DNA of 64,000 nt from Patulibacter sp040675535 (GTDB lineage Bacteria; Actinomycetota; Thermoleophilia; Solirubrobacterales; Solirubrobacteraceae): the NCBI RefSeq assembly GCF_040675535.1, contig NZ_JBFAPC010000003.1:1-64000 (forward strand), given 5' to 3'. Numbering within the stretch: the first letter of the stretch is position 1; the number at the start of each line of letters is the position of its first letter. Of this stretch, positions 50,798 through 59,341 are shown piece by piece. The notes beneath the pieces were generated by a model, which worked only from the letters and a program-made list of their open reading frames with translations, made no database searches and was not told the DNA's origin. A program made the position numbers and the translations under genes.

Positions 50798-52233
50798 GAG
50801 AGCAGCCAGAGTCCGAGGGAGGTGAAGGCCACCATCACCGCGAGCATCCAGTACTGGGAGCGCGCGGCCGATCGCGGGCCACGGAAGGTGCGCAGGGCGA
50901 TGTCGTGGGCGGCGATGAGTCCCGCGACGTGACCGCCGACGAGGGCCACGACCTGCAGATACCAGGTCGCTTCGGGTGAGAGGACGTCGTAGTCGATGCC
51001 CCAGGCGGCGGTGCCGAAGAGGTCGGAGCCGTCGCCCCGGGGGTCCGACATGAGGAACCCGAGCGCCTGACCGTTGATCACGAGGAACGACAGGTAGTGC
51101 GCCACGGCATACCCGAGGGCGATCGGGACGAAGCTCGGGGCGAAGCGCCCGAGCACGTCGACGCCCCGCAGGCGGGCACGGTCGACGCTGCGCACCCCGG
51201 CGACGCCGAGGAGCACGAGCGCGGTGATCAGGGCGACGCAGAGCAGGAGGCCGACGGTGGCCGCGGCGGTCCCGGCGGTCGCGGTGTCCAGGCCGAGGTC
51301 GCCGAAGGCGTCCTGGAGGGTCGGGCCGAGTGATCCGTCGGTCGTCCACAGGTCTCCCCCGGAGACGCCGTCGAACGTCGTGGTGCCGATCAGCGTCAGG
51401 ATCACGGCGGCGAGGCCCGGTGCGGATTCGATCCGCGCGAGCCCGCTGCCGGGGACGCGTAGGCGAAGCCGGCGGTCCTCCCACTGCAGCGGCGACAACG
51501 TCGAAGCGAGGTGGAAGTAGCGACCGAATCCGTCGGCGCGGTCGAGGAACGTCGACCCGAAGATCCCGACGCCGATGAGCATCGCGGCGCCGTAGAGGAG
51601 GGCGACGAGGCCAAGGACGAACGGGTCGTCACGGTCTCCGGCGGCGAGCTCGAGCCACGCGAACGCGAGCAGCACCACCGCGGCGGGCCAGAGCCCGAGC
51701 CGGGCGGGGTAGGTCACCGGTTGCGGCAGGCCTCCGGGACCGGCGGTCCTTCGGACGATCCATCCCGCGAGATCCACGATGGTCCTCCACGGGCTGAGCG
51801 CCCGCCAGACATCGCCGAAGAGGAGCGAGATCACCGGGACGCCGACCCAGAACGCGACGAAGACCATCCGGGGTGCGATGTTCGCCTGGGGATTGGCGGT
51901 GCCGGAGAGACCGGCCCAGACGGTCGTGCCGTAGAGGATCAGGCCGAGGGCACCCAGGGAGACGCGTCCGCCGACGCGGACGCCGGCCGGGACGGCGACG
52001 CTGCGCCCATCGGCCAGCTCACGCAGCCGCGGGCGCTGCCAGAGGATGCTCAGCCCGACGAACGAGACGACGAGGACGACACCCGCCGCCCACGCGAACA
52101 GCCATTCCGGCAACGGGAGGTCACGGCCGCCGCCGAGGCCGTGAGCCGCCGCCGGCGACGGCGTCGCCAGCAGCAGCACGACAGCCGAGAGGGCGACCGG
52201 GGCCGCGGGGCGCATGGATCGTGTCCGGCTCAC
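50794..52233 (-). CDS. Polytopic membrane protein (fenitrothion-hydrolase-like annotation)
   Basis: The 479-residue protein has a signal, then AHGLGGGRDLPLPEWLFAWA and about 12 helices. I recall actinobacterial proteins with this opening labelled fenitrothion hydrolase; that activity is doubtful for such a hydrophobic protein. The AHG after the signal matches its partner gene. GTG 52233 overlaps the VKOR stop. A role in copper or cytochrome oxidase assembly is inferred from the operon. Confidence 0.7.
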   Translation of the reverse strand: MSRTRSMRPAAPVALSAVVLLLATPSPAAAHGLGGGRDLPLPEWLFAWAAGVVLVVSFVGLSILWQRPRLRELADGRSVAVPAGVRVGGRVSLGALGLILYGTTVWAGLSGTANPQANIAPRMVFVAFWVGVPVISLLFGDVWRALSPWRTIVDLAGWIVRRTAGPGGLPQPVTYPARLGLWPAAVVLLAFAWLELAAGDRDDPFVLGLVALLYGAAMLIGVGIFGSTFLDRADGFGRYFHLASTLSPLQWEDRRLRLRVPGSGLARIESAPGLAAVILTLIGTTTFDGVSGGDLWTTDGSLGPTLQDAFGDLGLDTATAGTAAATVGLLLCVALITALVLLGVAGVRSVDRARLRGVDVLGRFAPSFVPIALGYAVAHYLSFLVINGQALGFLMSDPRGDGSDLFGTAAWGIDYDVLSPEATWYLQVVALVGGHVAGLIAAHDIALRTFRGPRSAARSQYWMLAVMVAFTSLGLWLLS

Positions 52234-52862
52234 GTGAAGATCGAGTCCCACGGCGCCCAGAACCGCTCGGCCACCAGCGCAGCGATGAGCATGAGCCAGA
52301 CGGTGATCACGATCCCGTGGTTGCGACGCGCCGCCCCTGCGATAGCGCCTAGGCGTGTCGGACGCTCGGCCGCGTCACGCAGGTTGTGCAGCGTGACGTA
52401 CCAGAAGGCCGGGATCGTGGCCGCCCACACGGCGATGCAGAACGGGCAGAGCGCGCCGACGCGGTAGAGCCCCTGCACGATGAGCCAGTGCACGAAGACC
52501 ACGGCGAAGATCAGGCCGGCCTGCAGCACGAGCCAGAACGACCGCCCGGGCCGGCCGCCGGAGACGAGGAGCAGCCCGGCGGTGAGCAGCCCGCCGAAGC
52601 CGGCGAGGCCGAGGAACGGGTTGGGGAAGCCGAACGCGTCGGCCTGCGCGCTGTTCATCACCGCCCCGCAGTCGACGGCCCCGCCGAGCGAGCACGCGGG
52701 GACGTACAGCGGGTTCTCGAGCAGCCGGATCTTCTCGATCGCCAGCTCGCCCGAAGCGACCAGCCCGACGATCCCGGCGATCAGGAGCAGCAGGCCGAGC
52801 CGTCGACCGGCGGGGGACCCCGCCGTCCGCTCCTCGGCGAGCGCGGCTGCCGCGGTGCTCAC
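52230..52862 (-). CDS. VKOR-family disulfide-generating membrane enzyme
   Basis: The 210-residue protein has four or five helices, loop cysteines ACSLGGAVDCGAV and the active CxxC ALCPFCIAVW. Bacterial VKOR reoxidises DsbA using quinone; the coupled dsbA-like gene upstream (GTGA overlap) is its partner. Confidence 0.92.
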   Translation of the reverse strand: MSTAAAALAEERTAGSPAGRRLGLLLLIAGIVGLVASGELAIEKIRLLENPLYVPACSLGGAVDCGAVMNSAQADAFGFPNPFLGLAGFGGLLTAGLLLVSGGRPGRSFWLVLQAGLIFAVVFVHWLIVQGLYRVGALCPFCIAVWAATIPAFWYVTLHNLRDAAERPTRLGAIAGAARRNHGIVITVWLMLIAALVAERFWAPWDSIFT

Positions 52863-53554
52863 GTGCCGCGGATGGCGGTGTCGATCGCCTCGCGCAGGTC
52901 GTCGATCGACTGCGCCTCGACGCGCTGCTCGCCGACGAAGAACGTCGGTGTGCTCTGGACGCCGAGTGCCGCGCCTGCCTCGAAGTCGCGCTCGACCCGC
53001 TGCAGGGTCTTGGGGTCCTCGACGGCGGCGTCGTAGCGCTTGAGATCGAGCCCGAGGTCGTCGGCGAACTCGCGGAACAGCCCGGCCTTGGAGTCGGACT
53101 GCTCGCCCCAGTCCTTCTGGGTCTCGTACATCCGCACGTACATCTCCTCCAGCTTGCCCTGCTTCGATGCGGCCTCGACCGCCACGGCGGCGTTGCGGGA
53201 GTTCTGGTGGCTGGGGATCGGGAAGTAGCGGATGTTGAAGGTCACCCGCCCGGCGTACTTCTTGCGCAGGTCCTCGATCGCCGGGAACGCGGCCCCGCAG
53301 GCCTCGCACTCGAAGTCGAGGAACTCGGTGAACGTCACGCCGGTGCTGCCGGCCTCCCCCAGCCGGCGCGGGTCGGGGGTGATGACGCGCGTCGGCGTGG
53401 ATCCGCCGGCGGCGGCGGTCGTGGTCGGGGTCGTGGCAGCGGTCTGCTCGGCAGCCGACTCCTCGTCTCCCCCACCGCCGGCGATCGCGATCACCGCGAT
53501 GACGACGACGAACAGGGCGACGAGCGCGGCGGAGATCCTCAGGTTGCGATTCAT
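52859..53554 (-). CDS. DsbA-like thiol oxidoreductase
   Basis: The 231-residue protein has a membrane anchor (ALVALFVVVIAVIAIAG), a Thr-rich linker and a DsbA fold with CEAC in FECEACGAAFP and cis-proline STPTFFV. It introduces disulfides into exported proteins and is recharged by the coupled VKOR. AAGGA precedes the ATG. Confidence 0.92.
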   Translation of the reverse strand: MNRNLRISAALVALFVVVIAVIAIAGGGGDEESAAEQTAATTPTTTAAAGGSTPTRVITPDPRRLGEAGSTGVTFTEFLDFECEACGAAFPAIEDLRKKYAGRVTFNIRYFPIPSHQNSRNAAVAVEAASKQGKLEEMYVRMYETQKDWGEQSDSKAGLFREFADDLGLDLKRYDAAVEDPKTLQRVERDFEAGAALGVQSTPTFFVGEQRVEAQSIDDLREAIDTAIRGT

Positions 53555-53675
53555 GGGGTCCTTCGTGGGGTTCGGGGGATGCTGCGATGTCTGGTCCGCC
53601 CTGCCGCGCCGACAGGACGGCCGGGGCGTGCCCCGGCGGCGGCGCTCGGTGTCGGCGGCTGCCGGCCGTGGCTTC

Positions 53676-53822
53676 TCATACGACTTCGTCGTCCTCGAGA
53701 TCGAAGACGTCGTCGTCCTCGTCGGGGAGGTGGCGTCCTGCGATCCACAGTCCACCCATGACGATGAGCAGCGGGGACAGGTACAGCACGGCATGAACGC
53801 CGCCGACGTGCGCGAGTGCCAT
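53676..53822 (-). CDS. 48-residue membrane protein with acidic tail
   Basis: Too short for usual gene calling, this frame reads MALAHVGGVHAVLYLSPLLI, one helix through GGLWIAG, and an acidic tail ending FDLEDDEVV. It starts seven bases after the SCO1 stop on the same strand. The size recalls small accessory subunits of oxidase-assembly operons, but no family is assigned. Confidence 0.6.
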   Translation of the reverse strand: MALAHVGGVHAVLYLSPLLIVMGGLWIAGRHLPDEDDDVFDLEDDEVV

Positions 53823-53829
53823 CACGGGA

Positions 53830-54474
53830 TCACCGGGCCGTGGTCAGTCGCCGCACGACGGCGACGTCGTGGGCCAGGCCGTCCGAGGTCAGCTTGTCCG
53901 CGGGCCACGCCACGCGCTGGCGCCCGCGAGCGTCGAGGACGAGGACGTATGCGGAGTGGTCGAACGCCCGTCCCTGGGGCTGGATGCCGTAGGCCTTCCA
54001 GATCGGGACCAGCTGCGCCCGCGTTCCGAGGAGGAAGTCGGCTCGGCCGCGGAGGTCCATCTTGTTGAGGAACTGCTGGGCCGCTTCGGGGGTGTCCCCG
54101 TCGGGGTCGACGCTGACGACGAGCGTCGGGACGTCGGCGCCGAGCGTGTCCAAGGCGCTGGCGACCTGGCGGGCCATCGCCGGGCACGTGTCTTCGCAGG
54201 ACGTGAAGAGGAACGTGACGATCACCGGCCGGCCGCGGAACTGCTGCAGCGTGCGCACGCGGCCGTCCTGGTCGCGCAGGCGGAAGTCCGGTGAGCGCGG
54301 CGGGATGCGACCCCCGTCCCTCGCGGCACCGCGGTACGGGGAGCCGGGCGACAGGATGCCGTCCGCCGTCCGTTCGCCGTCGACGGACGCGGCCTGCGCG
54401 AACGTCAGGACCACGAGAGCGCCGAGCGCGACGACCGCGGAGACGAGCAGGGCGATGAGCGCTCGGGGATTCAT
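53830..54474 (-). CDS. SCO1/SenC copper chaperone
   Basis: The 214-residue protein has an N-terminal anchor, CEDTCP (CxxxCP copper site) in VTFLFTSCEDTCPAM and the distal His in AFDHSAYVLVLD. SCO1 delivers copper to the CuA site of cytochrome oxidase. It sits in the same operon as TlpA and CcdA. Confidence 0.93.
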   Translation of the reverse strand: MNPRALIALLVSAVVALGALVVLTFAQAASVDGERTADGILSPGSPYRGAARDGGRIPPRSPDFRLRDQDGRVRTLQQFRGRPVIVTFLFTSCEDTCPAMARQVASALDTLGADVPTLVVSVDPDGDTPEAAQQFLNKMDLRGRADFLLGTRAQLVPIWKAYGIQPQGRAFDHSAYVLVLDARGRQRVAWPADKLTSDGLAHDVAVVRRLTTAR

Positions 54475-54477
54475 GGC

Positions 54478-55224
54478 TCAGCGCTCGAAGACCCGAAGCA
54501 CGCCGTCGAGGCGCAGCGCCGAGAGCACGTCGCGGGTCTCGGACGCGAGCATCGTCATCTGGTGATGGGCGACGAGCCATCCGATCGCGAGCAGCAGGAC
54601 GCCGCCTACGACGGAGATCGCCGTGTAGTGATCGCGGACGACGCGCGCCATGCGCGTGACGCGCTGGAGGGCGAAGGCGGCGGCGAGGAACGGCACCGAC
54701 AGCCCGATGCCGTACGCCATCAGGAGAAACGCCCCGCCCCCGACGCCGGACTGCGTGGCCGCCGCCGTGAGGATCGCGCCGAGGATCGGACCGGCGCACG
54801 GGGTCCATGCCACCGCGAACGCCATCCCGGCGAGGACCGGTCCGCCGGTGCCGGCCCGCTCGATCAGGGTCGTCGGCCGGAACGTGCGCCCCAGGGTCGG
54901 GATCAGCGCGGTCACCAGATAGAGGGCGCCCATCGTCATCAACATGACGCCCGCGACGACGTCGAGCGTGTCCCGGCTGCCGCGCAGCGGAGCGCTGAGG
55001 CCGGTCGCCAGGAGACCCAGCAGGACGAAGACGAGCGTGAAGCTGAGGCAGAAGACCGCAGCCGGGCCGAGGATCGCTCCGACACGAGCCCGATCGGTGC
55101 GGACCGTCTGCCCACCGGTGAGGACCGACAGGTAGCCAGGGACGAGAGGAAGCACGCACGGGGAGGCGAACGAGAGCATCCCGGCGGCGAACGCCGCGAA
55201 GACCGTGGGGCTCGCTGCGGTCAT
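54478..55224 (-). CDS. ccdA: CcdA-type thiol transporter
   Basis: The 248-residue protein has six helices with paired cysteine-proline motifs SPCVLPLVPGYLS (about 22-34) and TPCAGPILGA. CcdA passes electrons from thioredoxin across the membrane to TlpA/ResA. It overlaps tlpA by ATGA. Its paralogue is at 59,338. Confidence 0.92.
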   Translation of the reverse strand: MTAASPTVFAAFAAGMLSFASPCVLPLVPGYLSVLTGGQTVRTDRARVGAILGPAAVFCLSFTLVFVLLGLLATGLSAPLRGSRDTLDVVAGVMLMTMGALYLVTALIPTLGRTFRPTTLIERAGTGGPVLAGMAFAVAWTPCAGPILGAILTAAATQSGVGGGAFLLMAYGIGLSVPFLAAAFALQRVTRMARVVRDHYTAISVVGGVLLLAIGWLVAHHQMTMLASETRDVLSALRLDGVLRVFER

Positions 55225-55799
55225 CGGGCGATCGATCCCTCGAAGCCGACACGTCGCAGCGCGTTGCGGGTGAACTGCTCCGTGAGCTCGCCGCGGGCGA
55301 TCGACCGGATCCGCCCTTCGCGATCGATGAAGATCGTCTCCGGCAGGGCCCGGACGCCGTACTCCTGCGCGAAATCGGTGCCGGGGTCCACGTGCAGGGG
55401 GTACGAGAGGCCGAAGCGCCGAGCGAACGCCCTGCTCGACGTCGGGGTGTCGTTGTAGGTGACCCCTAGGACGGTCCCGGCGTTCGCGCGGCGGAGCGCG
55501 ACGTGCGTGCGCTCCAGCAGCGGCGCCTCGGACTCGCAGGGCCGACACCACGACGCCCAGAAGTTCAGGACGACGATCTGGCCACGCAGGTCACGAAGCC
55601 GCACGGGCTTCTCCGCCGACAACCCCCGAAGCACGCGCCCGTCATCGAGCGCGGGGACGATCTGGCCGTTCTCGATCTTCGCGTCCAGCGACTGCTGCCG
55701 GCCGTCCGGGCCCGACCGGAGCATCCCGACGACCAGCAGCGCGAGCAACGCCAGCGCCAGCGCCGCCAGGGCACCGGGTACGCCGAGCAAGCGCCTCAC
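55221..55799 (-). CDS. TlpA/CcmG-like thioredoxin
   Basis: The 192-residue protein starts at GTG 55799 and has a membrane anchor, WCRPC in NFWASWCRPCESEAP, and cis-proline ALPETIFID. It reduces apocytochrome c thiols with electrons from CcdA. It is first in the operon; the BlaI-type box lies 80 bases upstream with TAGGAT as -10 on this strand. Confidence 0.9.
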   Translation of the reverse strand: MRRLLGVPGALAALALALLALLVVGMLRSGPDGRQQSLDAKIENGQIVPALDDGRVLRGLSAEKPVRLRDLRGQIVVLNFWASWCRPCESEAPLLERTHVALRRANAGTVLGVTYNDTPTSSRAFARRFGLSYPLHVDPGTDFAQEYGVRALPETIFIDREGRIRSIARGELTEQFTRNALRRVGFEGSIAR

Positions 55800-55879
55800 G
55801 CCGGCCGTCCCGTCGAAGGGCGGTGTACCGGACGCGCGGGCCTCGGAAGTGGCGTACCGGGCCGCAACACGACGCCGAA

Positions 55880-55896
55880 TCCTACAACGTGTCGGA
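55880..55896. promoter_or_regulatory. BlaI-type box 7 (blaI and tlpA operon)
   Basis: TCCTACA-ACG-TGTCGGA pairs at six of seven positions. It lies in the 168-bp gap between blaI-like and tlpA genes, the expected place for autoregulation. Confidence 0.65.
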
Positions 55897-55967
55897 CACG
55901 GAGGGTCGCACGCTGACGCGACCCACGCCCGTGGACTGGTCTGCATCGCGTGGGATACTCCCGGCCA

Positions 55968-56351
55968 ATGAGCGGTGAGATCCAGGGCGAGCTGCAGGAA
56001 CAGATCATGGCGGCGCTCTGGCGCACCGGCCCCGGGACCGTGGAGCACGTCCGCGAAGGGCTCCCGACACGCCACCGCAGCGCGTACACCACGGTGCAGA
56101 CCGTGCTGAACCGCCTCACCGAGCGCGGATTGGTCGGTCGGGTGCGGCGCGGGCGAACGATGGTCTACACCGCCGAGCTCAGCGAGGCCCAGTACCTGTC
56201 GCAGTCGCTGGAACGAGCCCTCGCGGGCGCCTCGCTCGAGGCGCGACAGGTGGCGTTGACGCAGCTGATCGGCGGCCTCGATCCGGACGAGCTCGAGCGC
56301 TTCGGCGATCAGGCGCGTCAGGTGCGCGAGCGACGCGGGTCGGGCGGATGA
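55968..56351 (+). CDS. BlaI/MecI/CopY-family repressor
   Basis: The 127-residue protein has the BlaI winged helix: ELQEQIMAALWRTGPGTVEH, then YTTVQTVLNRLTERGLVGR and wing RRGRTMVY. It overlaps the M56 gene (ATGA), the usual repressor-protease pair. It is the natural candidate to bind the eight TCCTACR-N3-YGTAGGA boxes. Confidence 0.9.
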   Translation: MSGEIQGELQEQIMAALWRTGPGTVEHVREGLPTRHRSAYTTVQTVLNRLTERGLVGRVRRGRTMVYTAELSEAQYLSQSLERALAGASLEARQVALTQLIGGLDPDELERFGDQARQVRERRGSGG

Positions 56352-57319
56352 TCGTCGCGATGGCCGCTCTGGCGGTCGGGCTGACCGCGCTTCCCCACGT
56401 TGCGGGGCTGCAGCGTCGCTCGGCGGCGACGGCGCTCGTGTTGTGGTCGGTGGCGCTCGGGGTCCGCGCTGCGGGGTGTCTGCTGCTGGCCGTCTGCCTG
56501 ATGGTCGTGGTCCCGTCGACCGCCGCGTTCGCGGCGCTGACGGACTGGTGCGTCGAGGACGTCGTCCCGGCGCTGGCCGGGCACGTGGGGATGCTCGGCC
56601 ACCAGGTCGGCGACGCCCTTTCGCTGGTGCCGTTCGTCGCGCTGAACGTGTCCGCGTTGTGGGTCGCGGTACGGATCGCGCGCGGGGCCCGCACGGTGCG
56701 GCAGTTGCTGTCGTGGTCGACGGTCGGCCCCGGCCCCCGCGGCACCGTCGTCCTGGGCGGCCCGCAGGTGATGCTCGGCGCAGCCGGGTTCCTGCGCCCG
56801 CGCGTCGTCGTGTCCGCCGGTGCGCTGACGGCCCTCGACGACGAGGAGCTCGCGGCCGCGATCGCCCACGAGCAGGGGCATATCCGGCGCGGACATCGCT
56901 TCGTCGCGGCGTTCGCGGAGCTCTCCGGGGCGCTGGCGCGGCCGGTGCCGGGAACGCGGCGATTGATCGCGGAGGTCCATAGACAGATCGAGCGGGACGC
57001 CGACGCATGGGCGCTGGGTCGACGCCACGACCGGATGGCCCTGGCCGGCGCGATCTGCAAGAGCGCGCTCTCTCGCACTCCCACCCCGGCACTGGCGCTC
57101 TTGTCGGGGTCCGGGGCTGCAGACCGCGTGGAGGAGCTCCTCCGTGGCCCGCTGGCCGAGAAGCGCGTCGGCGACCGGGTCCTGAGCACCGGAGCACTCG
57201 CGGCGGCGATCGTCTTGTTCTGCCTGACCGTCGCCTGGGTGGCGGTCGCCTCTGGCGGGACGCTGCCGCAAGAGGCCGTGACGACCCTGCGGCACGTGTG
57301 CCCCGGCTGCACGCGCTGA
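56348..57319 (+). CDS. M56 (BlaR1-like) membrane metallopeptidase
   Basis: The 323-residue protein has several helices and the zinc motif HEQGH in AIAHEQGHIRRGH (about residues 175-187). Unlike BlaR1 it lacks a C-terminal penicillin-binding sensor domain. It probably cleaves the coupled BlaI-type repressor on an unknown signal. Confidence 0.87.
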   Translation: MIVAMAALAVGLTALPHVAGLQRRSAATALVLWSVALGVRAAGCLLLAVCLMVVVPSTAAFAALTDWCVEDVVPALAGHVGMLGHQVGDALSLVPFVALNVSALWVAVRIARGARTVRQLLSWSTVGPGPRGTVVLGGPQVMLGAAGFLRPRVVVSAGALTALDDEELAAAIAHEQGHIRRGHRFVAAFAELSGALARPVPGTRRLIAEVHRQIERDADAWALGRRHDRMALAGAICKSALSRTPTPALALLSGSGAADRVEELLRGPLAEKRVGDRVLSTGALAAAIVLFCLTVAWVAVASGGTLPQEAVTTLRHVCPGCTR

Positions 57320-57335
57320 CCTGACGGGCCGAAGG

Positions 57336-57352
57336 TCCTACGCGGTGTAGGC
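57336..57352. promoter_or_regulatory. BlaI-type box 8 (NlpC/P60 gene)
   Basis: TCCTACG-CGG-TGTAGGC; TAGGCT can be a -10, placing the transcript start almost at the ATG of the next gene, nine bases downstream. Confidence 0.55.
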
Positions 57353-57361
57353 TCGCCGCGC

Positions 57362-58165
57362 ATGTCGATGTCACGCCGACGCCAACGCTTGGCCCTCGCC
57401 TGCACCCTGCTCGTCGGGGCCGGTGCCGCAGCCGGGTTCTCCGGAATCGGTGACGACTCGCCCGCGGAGCCGGCGAAGGGCGAGACGCGCCCGTCGTCGA
57501 CCGCCAGCCGTCCGGACGACGCCGAGGCGGCGGACGCATCGCCGCTTCCCGCGGGCGCACCGCGAGGCCCCGCCGCTCCGTCTCCGACACGAGCTGGCGC
57601 GCGCGGCGAGGCGCAGCTCGAAGCCGTTGCCGAGGACGAACAGGGTGTCTCCATCTCGCCGGGCGCACCGTCCGACGCCGAGGTCCGCGCCGAGCTGAAG
57701 GCGATGCAGGGCGTTCAGCGCGAAGCCCGGCGCGGCACCCTCGCCGGGCCCGCGGGGATCGTGAAGCTCGGGGCCGACGGCACCGCCCGCGTGCCGGCCG
57801 ACGCCCCGAAGAAGGTCGCGGCGATCATCGCCAGCGCGAACGCGATCGCGAGGTTCCCGTACGTCTACGGCGGCGGGCACGGCTCGTTCGTCGACACCGC
57901 GTACGACTGCTCCGGCTCCGTCAGCTACGCGCTCGCAGGCGCCAAGCTGATGACGGCGCCGCTGGCCTCGGGCGGGTTCGAAGAGTGGGGCGAGCCCGGC
58001 CCCGGCAAGTGGATCACGATCTACACCAACCCCGGGCACATGTTCATGACCGTCGGAGGTGTTCGCTACGACACCAGTGGACGCTCCGGCGTGCTCGGAA
58101 GCCGCTGGAACGCCACGCCGCGGAGCGTCGCGGGCTTCACCGTGCGGCACCCGAAGGGCTTGTAG
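57362..58165 (+). CDS. Secreted NlpC/P60-like peptidase
   Basis: The 267-residue protein has a signal peptide, a long disordered linker, and a C-terminal NlpC/P60 domain with YGGGHGSFVDTAYDCSGSVS (Cys) and GHMFMTVGG (His). It should cut peptidoglycan stem peptides or act as an amidase. Confidence 0.85.
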   Translation: MSMSRRRQRLALACTLLVGAGAAAGFSGIGDDSPAEPAKGETRPSSTASRPDDAEAADASPLPAGAPRGPAAPSPTRAGARGEAQLEAVAEDEQGVSISPGAPSDAEVRAELKAMQGVQREARRGTLAGPAGIVKLGADGTARVPADAPKKVAAIIASANAIARFPYVYGGGHGSFVDTAYDCSGSVSYALAGAKLMTAPLASGGFEEWGEPGPGKWITIYTNPGHMFMTVGGVRYDTSGRSGVLGSRWNATPRSVAGFTVRHPKGL

Positions 58166-58451
58166 GGCGCCGCCTGGTGCCCTGCGGCGGTCCGGAACTG
58201 GTCGGCCCACCGGCAGGGTTCGGGGCCTGCGTCTGTTCCTGCAGCGTGCCGCCCGTGGGTGGTGTCGGTGCTGAGCTCGAACTGCTGACCAGGAGCCCAG
58301 AAGCGACGACGGCGGTGACGAGCAGGCCGCGGGTGGCCTGGCGCAGACGGCTTGGGGTCAGCCAAGCCCAGGCGCGGGCGGTGAGCCACAGACGAATCCC
58401 GCTGGTGCCGGCGACGACGGTCGCCGCTCCGGCCATGCATTGAGCGCACAT
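58137..58451 (-). CDS. Small CxxC membrane protein
   Basis: The 104-residue frame opens with MCAQCMAGAATVVAGTSGIR and one membrane helix, then a Pro/Ser tail. The N-terminal CxxC and position behind uppP-ccdA-tlpA suggest a thiol-linked role. It overlaps the NlpC/P60 stop by 29 bases, convergently. I know similar short actinobacterial proteins but no function. Confidence 0.55.
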   Translation of the reverse strand: MCAQCMAGAATVVAGTSGIRLWLTARAWAWLTPSRLRQATRGLLVTAVVASGLLVSSSSSAPTPPTGGTLQEQTQAPNPAGGPTSSGPPQGTRRRPTSPSGAAR

Positions 58452-58471
58452 ATCGACAGCTTTGGACTGGG

Positions 58472-59341
58472 CTAGAAGGTGGGTCCGGCGTGCGGATTCA
58501 GTGCGCCCGTGGCAACGAGCGCGATGACGACGATGCCGAGGGTGACGCGGTAGACGACGAAGGCACCAAAGGTCTTCGTGGCGATGTATCGCATGAGCCA
58601 GGTGATGACGGCGAGGCCGACGACGAAGGACACGAGGGTGGCCAGCGCCGTGGCGGCGATCGGTGGGGCCGCGCTGGTGCTGCCGATGTCCTTGAGCTCG
58701 AAGAGGCCGGAGGCCAGGACGGCCGGGACGGCGAGGAGGAACGCGTAGCGGGCGGCGACGTCGCGGCGGAAGCCGATGAGCAGACCGACGGTGATGGTTC
58801 CGCCTGAGCGCGAGACACCCGGGAGCAAGGCCAGAGCCTGCGCGAACCCGAGGGTGATGCCGCGACGTGTCGTGAGCTCGTCGAGGTTCTTGGTCTGCGC
58901 GGCGAATCGATCTGCGAGGCCGAGCAGGAGGCCGAAGAGGATGAGGTTCGCGGCGACGAGTCGAAGGTCACGGAACGTGCTTTCGATCTGGTGTTGGAGG
59001 AGCAGTCCGAGGATCGCGATCGGCAGCGTTCCGATGATCACGAGCCACCCGATCCGCGCATCGGCATCGGGGTGTGATCTGGGATGACGGATCCATCGGA
59101 GGACGGCGCCGACGATGCGGAGGATGTCGTGACGGAAGTAGACGAGGACCGCGAGTTCGGTGCCGATCTGCACGACGGCGGTGAACGCTGCTCCGGGATC
59201 GTCCCACCCGGCCAGGGCGGCGACGATCCGCAGATGGGCGCTGGAGGAGATTGGCAGGAACTCGGTGAGGCCCTGCACCACGCCCAACACGACGGCGTGC
59301 AACCAGGGAAGGTCGGTGGCCACGGCGAGGTCGGGGGTCAT
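58472..59341 (-). CDS. uppP: Undecaprenyl-diphosphatase UppP/BacA (PbrB-like context)
   Basis: The 289-residue membrane protein has both UppP motifs: GLTEFLPISSSAHLRI (about 24-39) and LPGVSRSGGTITVG. UppP releases phosphate from C55-PP outside the membrane. In lead-resistance operons the same activity (PbrB) supplies phosphate to precipitate exported Pb(II). It overlaps ccdA by ATGA. Confidence 0.92.
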   Translation of the reverse strand: MTPDLAVATDLPWLHAVVLGVVQGLTEFLPISSSAHLRIVAALAGWDDPGAAFTAVVQIGTELAVLVYFRHDILRIVGAVLRWIRHPRSHPDADARIGWLVIIGTLPIAILGLLLQHQIESTFRDLRLVAANLILFGLLLGLADRFAAQTKNLDELTTRRGITLGFAQALALLPGVSRSGGTITVGLLIGFRRDVAARYAFLLAVPAVLASGLFELKDIGSTSAAPPIAATALATLVSFVVGLAVITWLMRYIATKTFGAFVVYRVTLGIVVIALVATGALNPHAGPTF

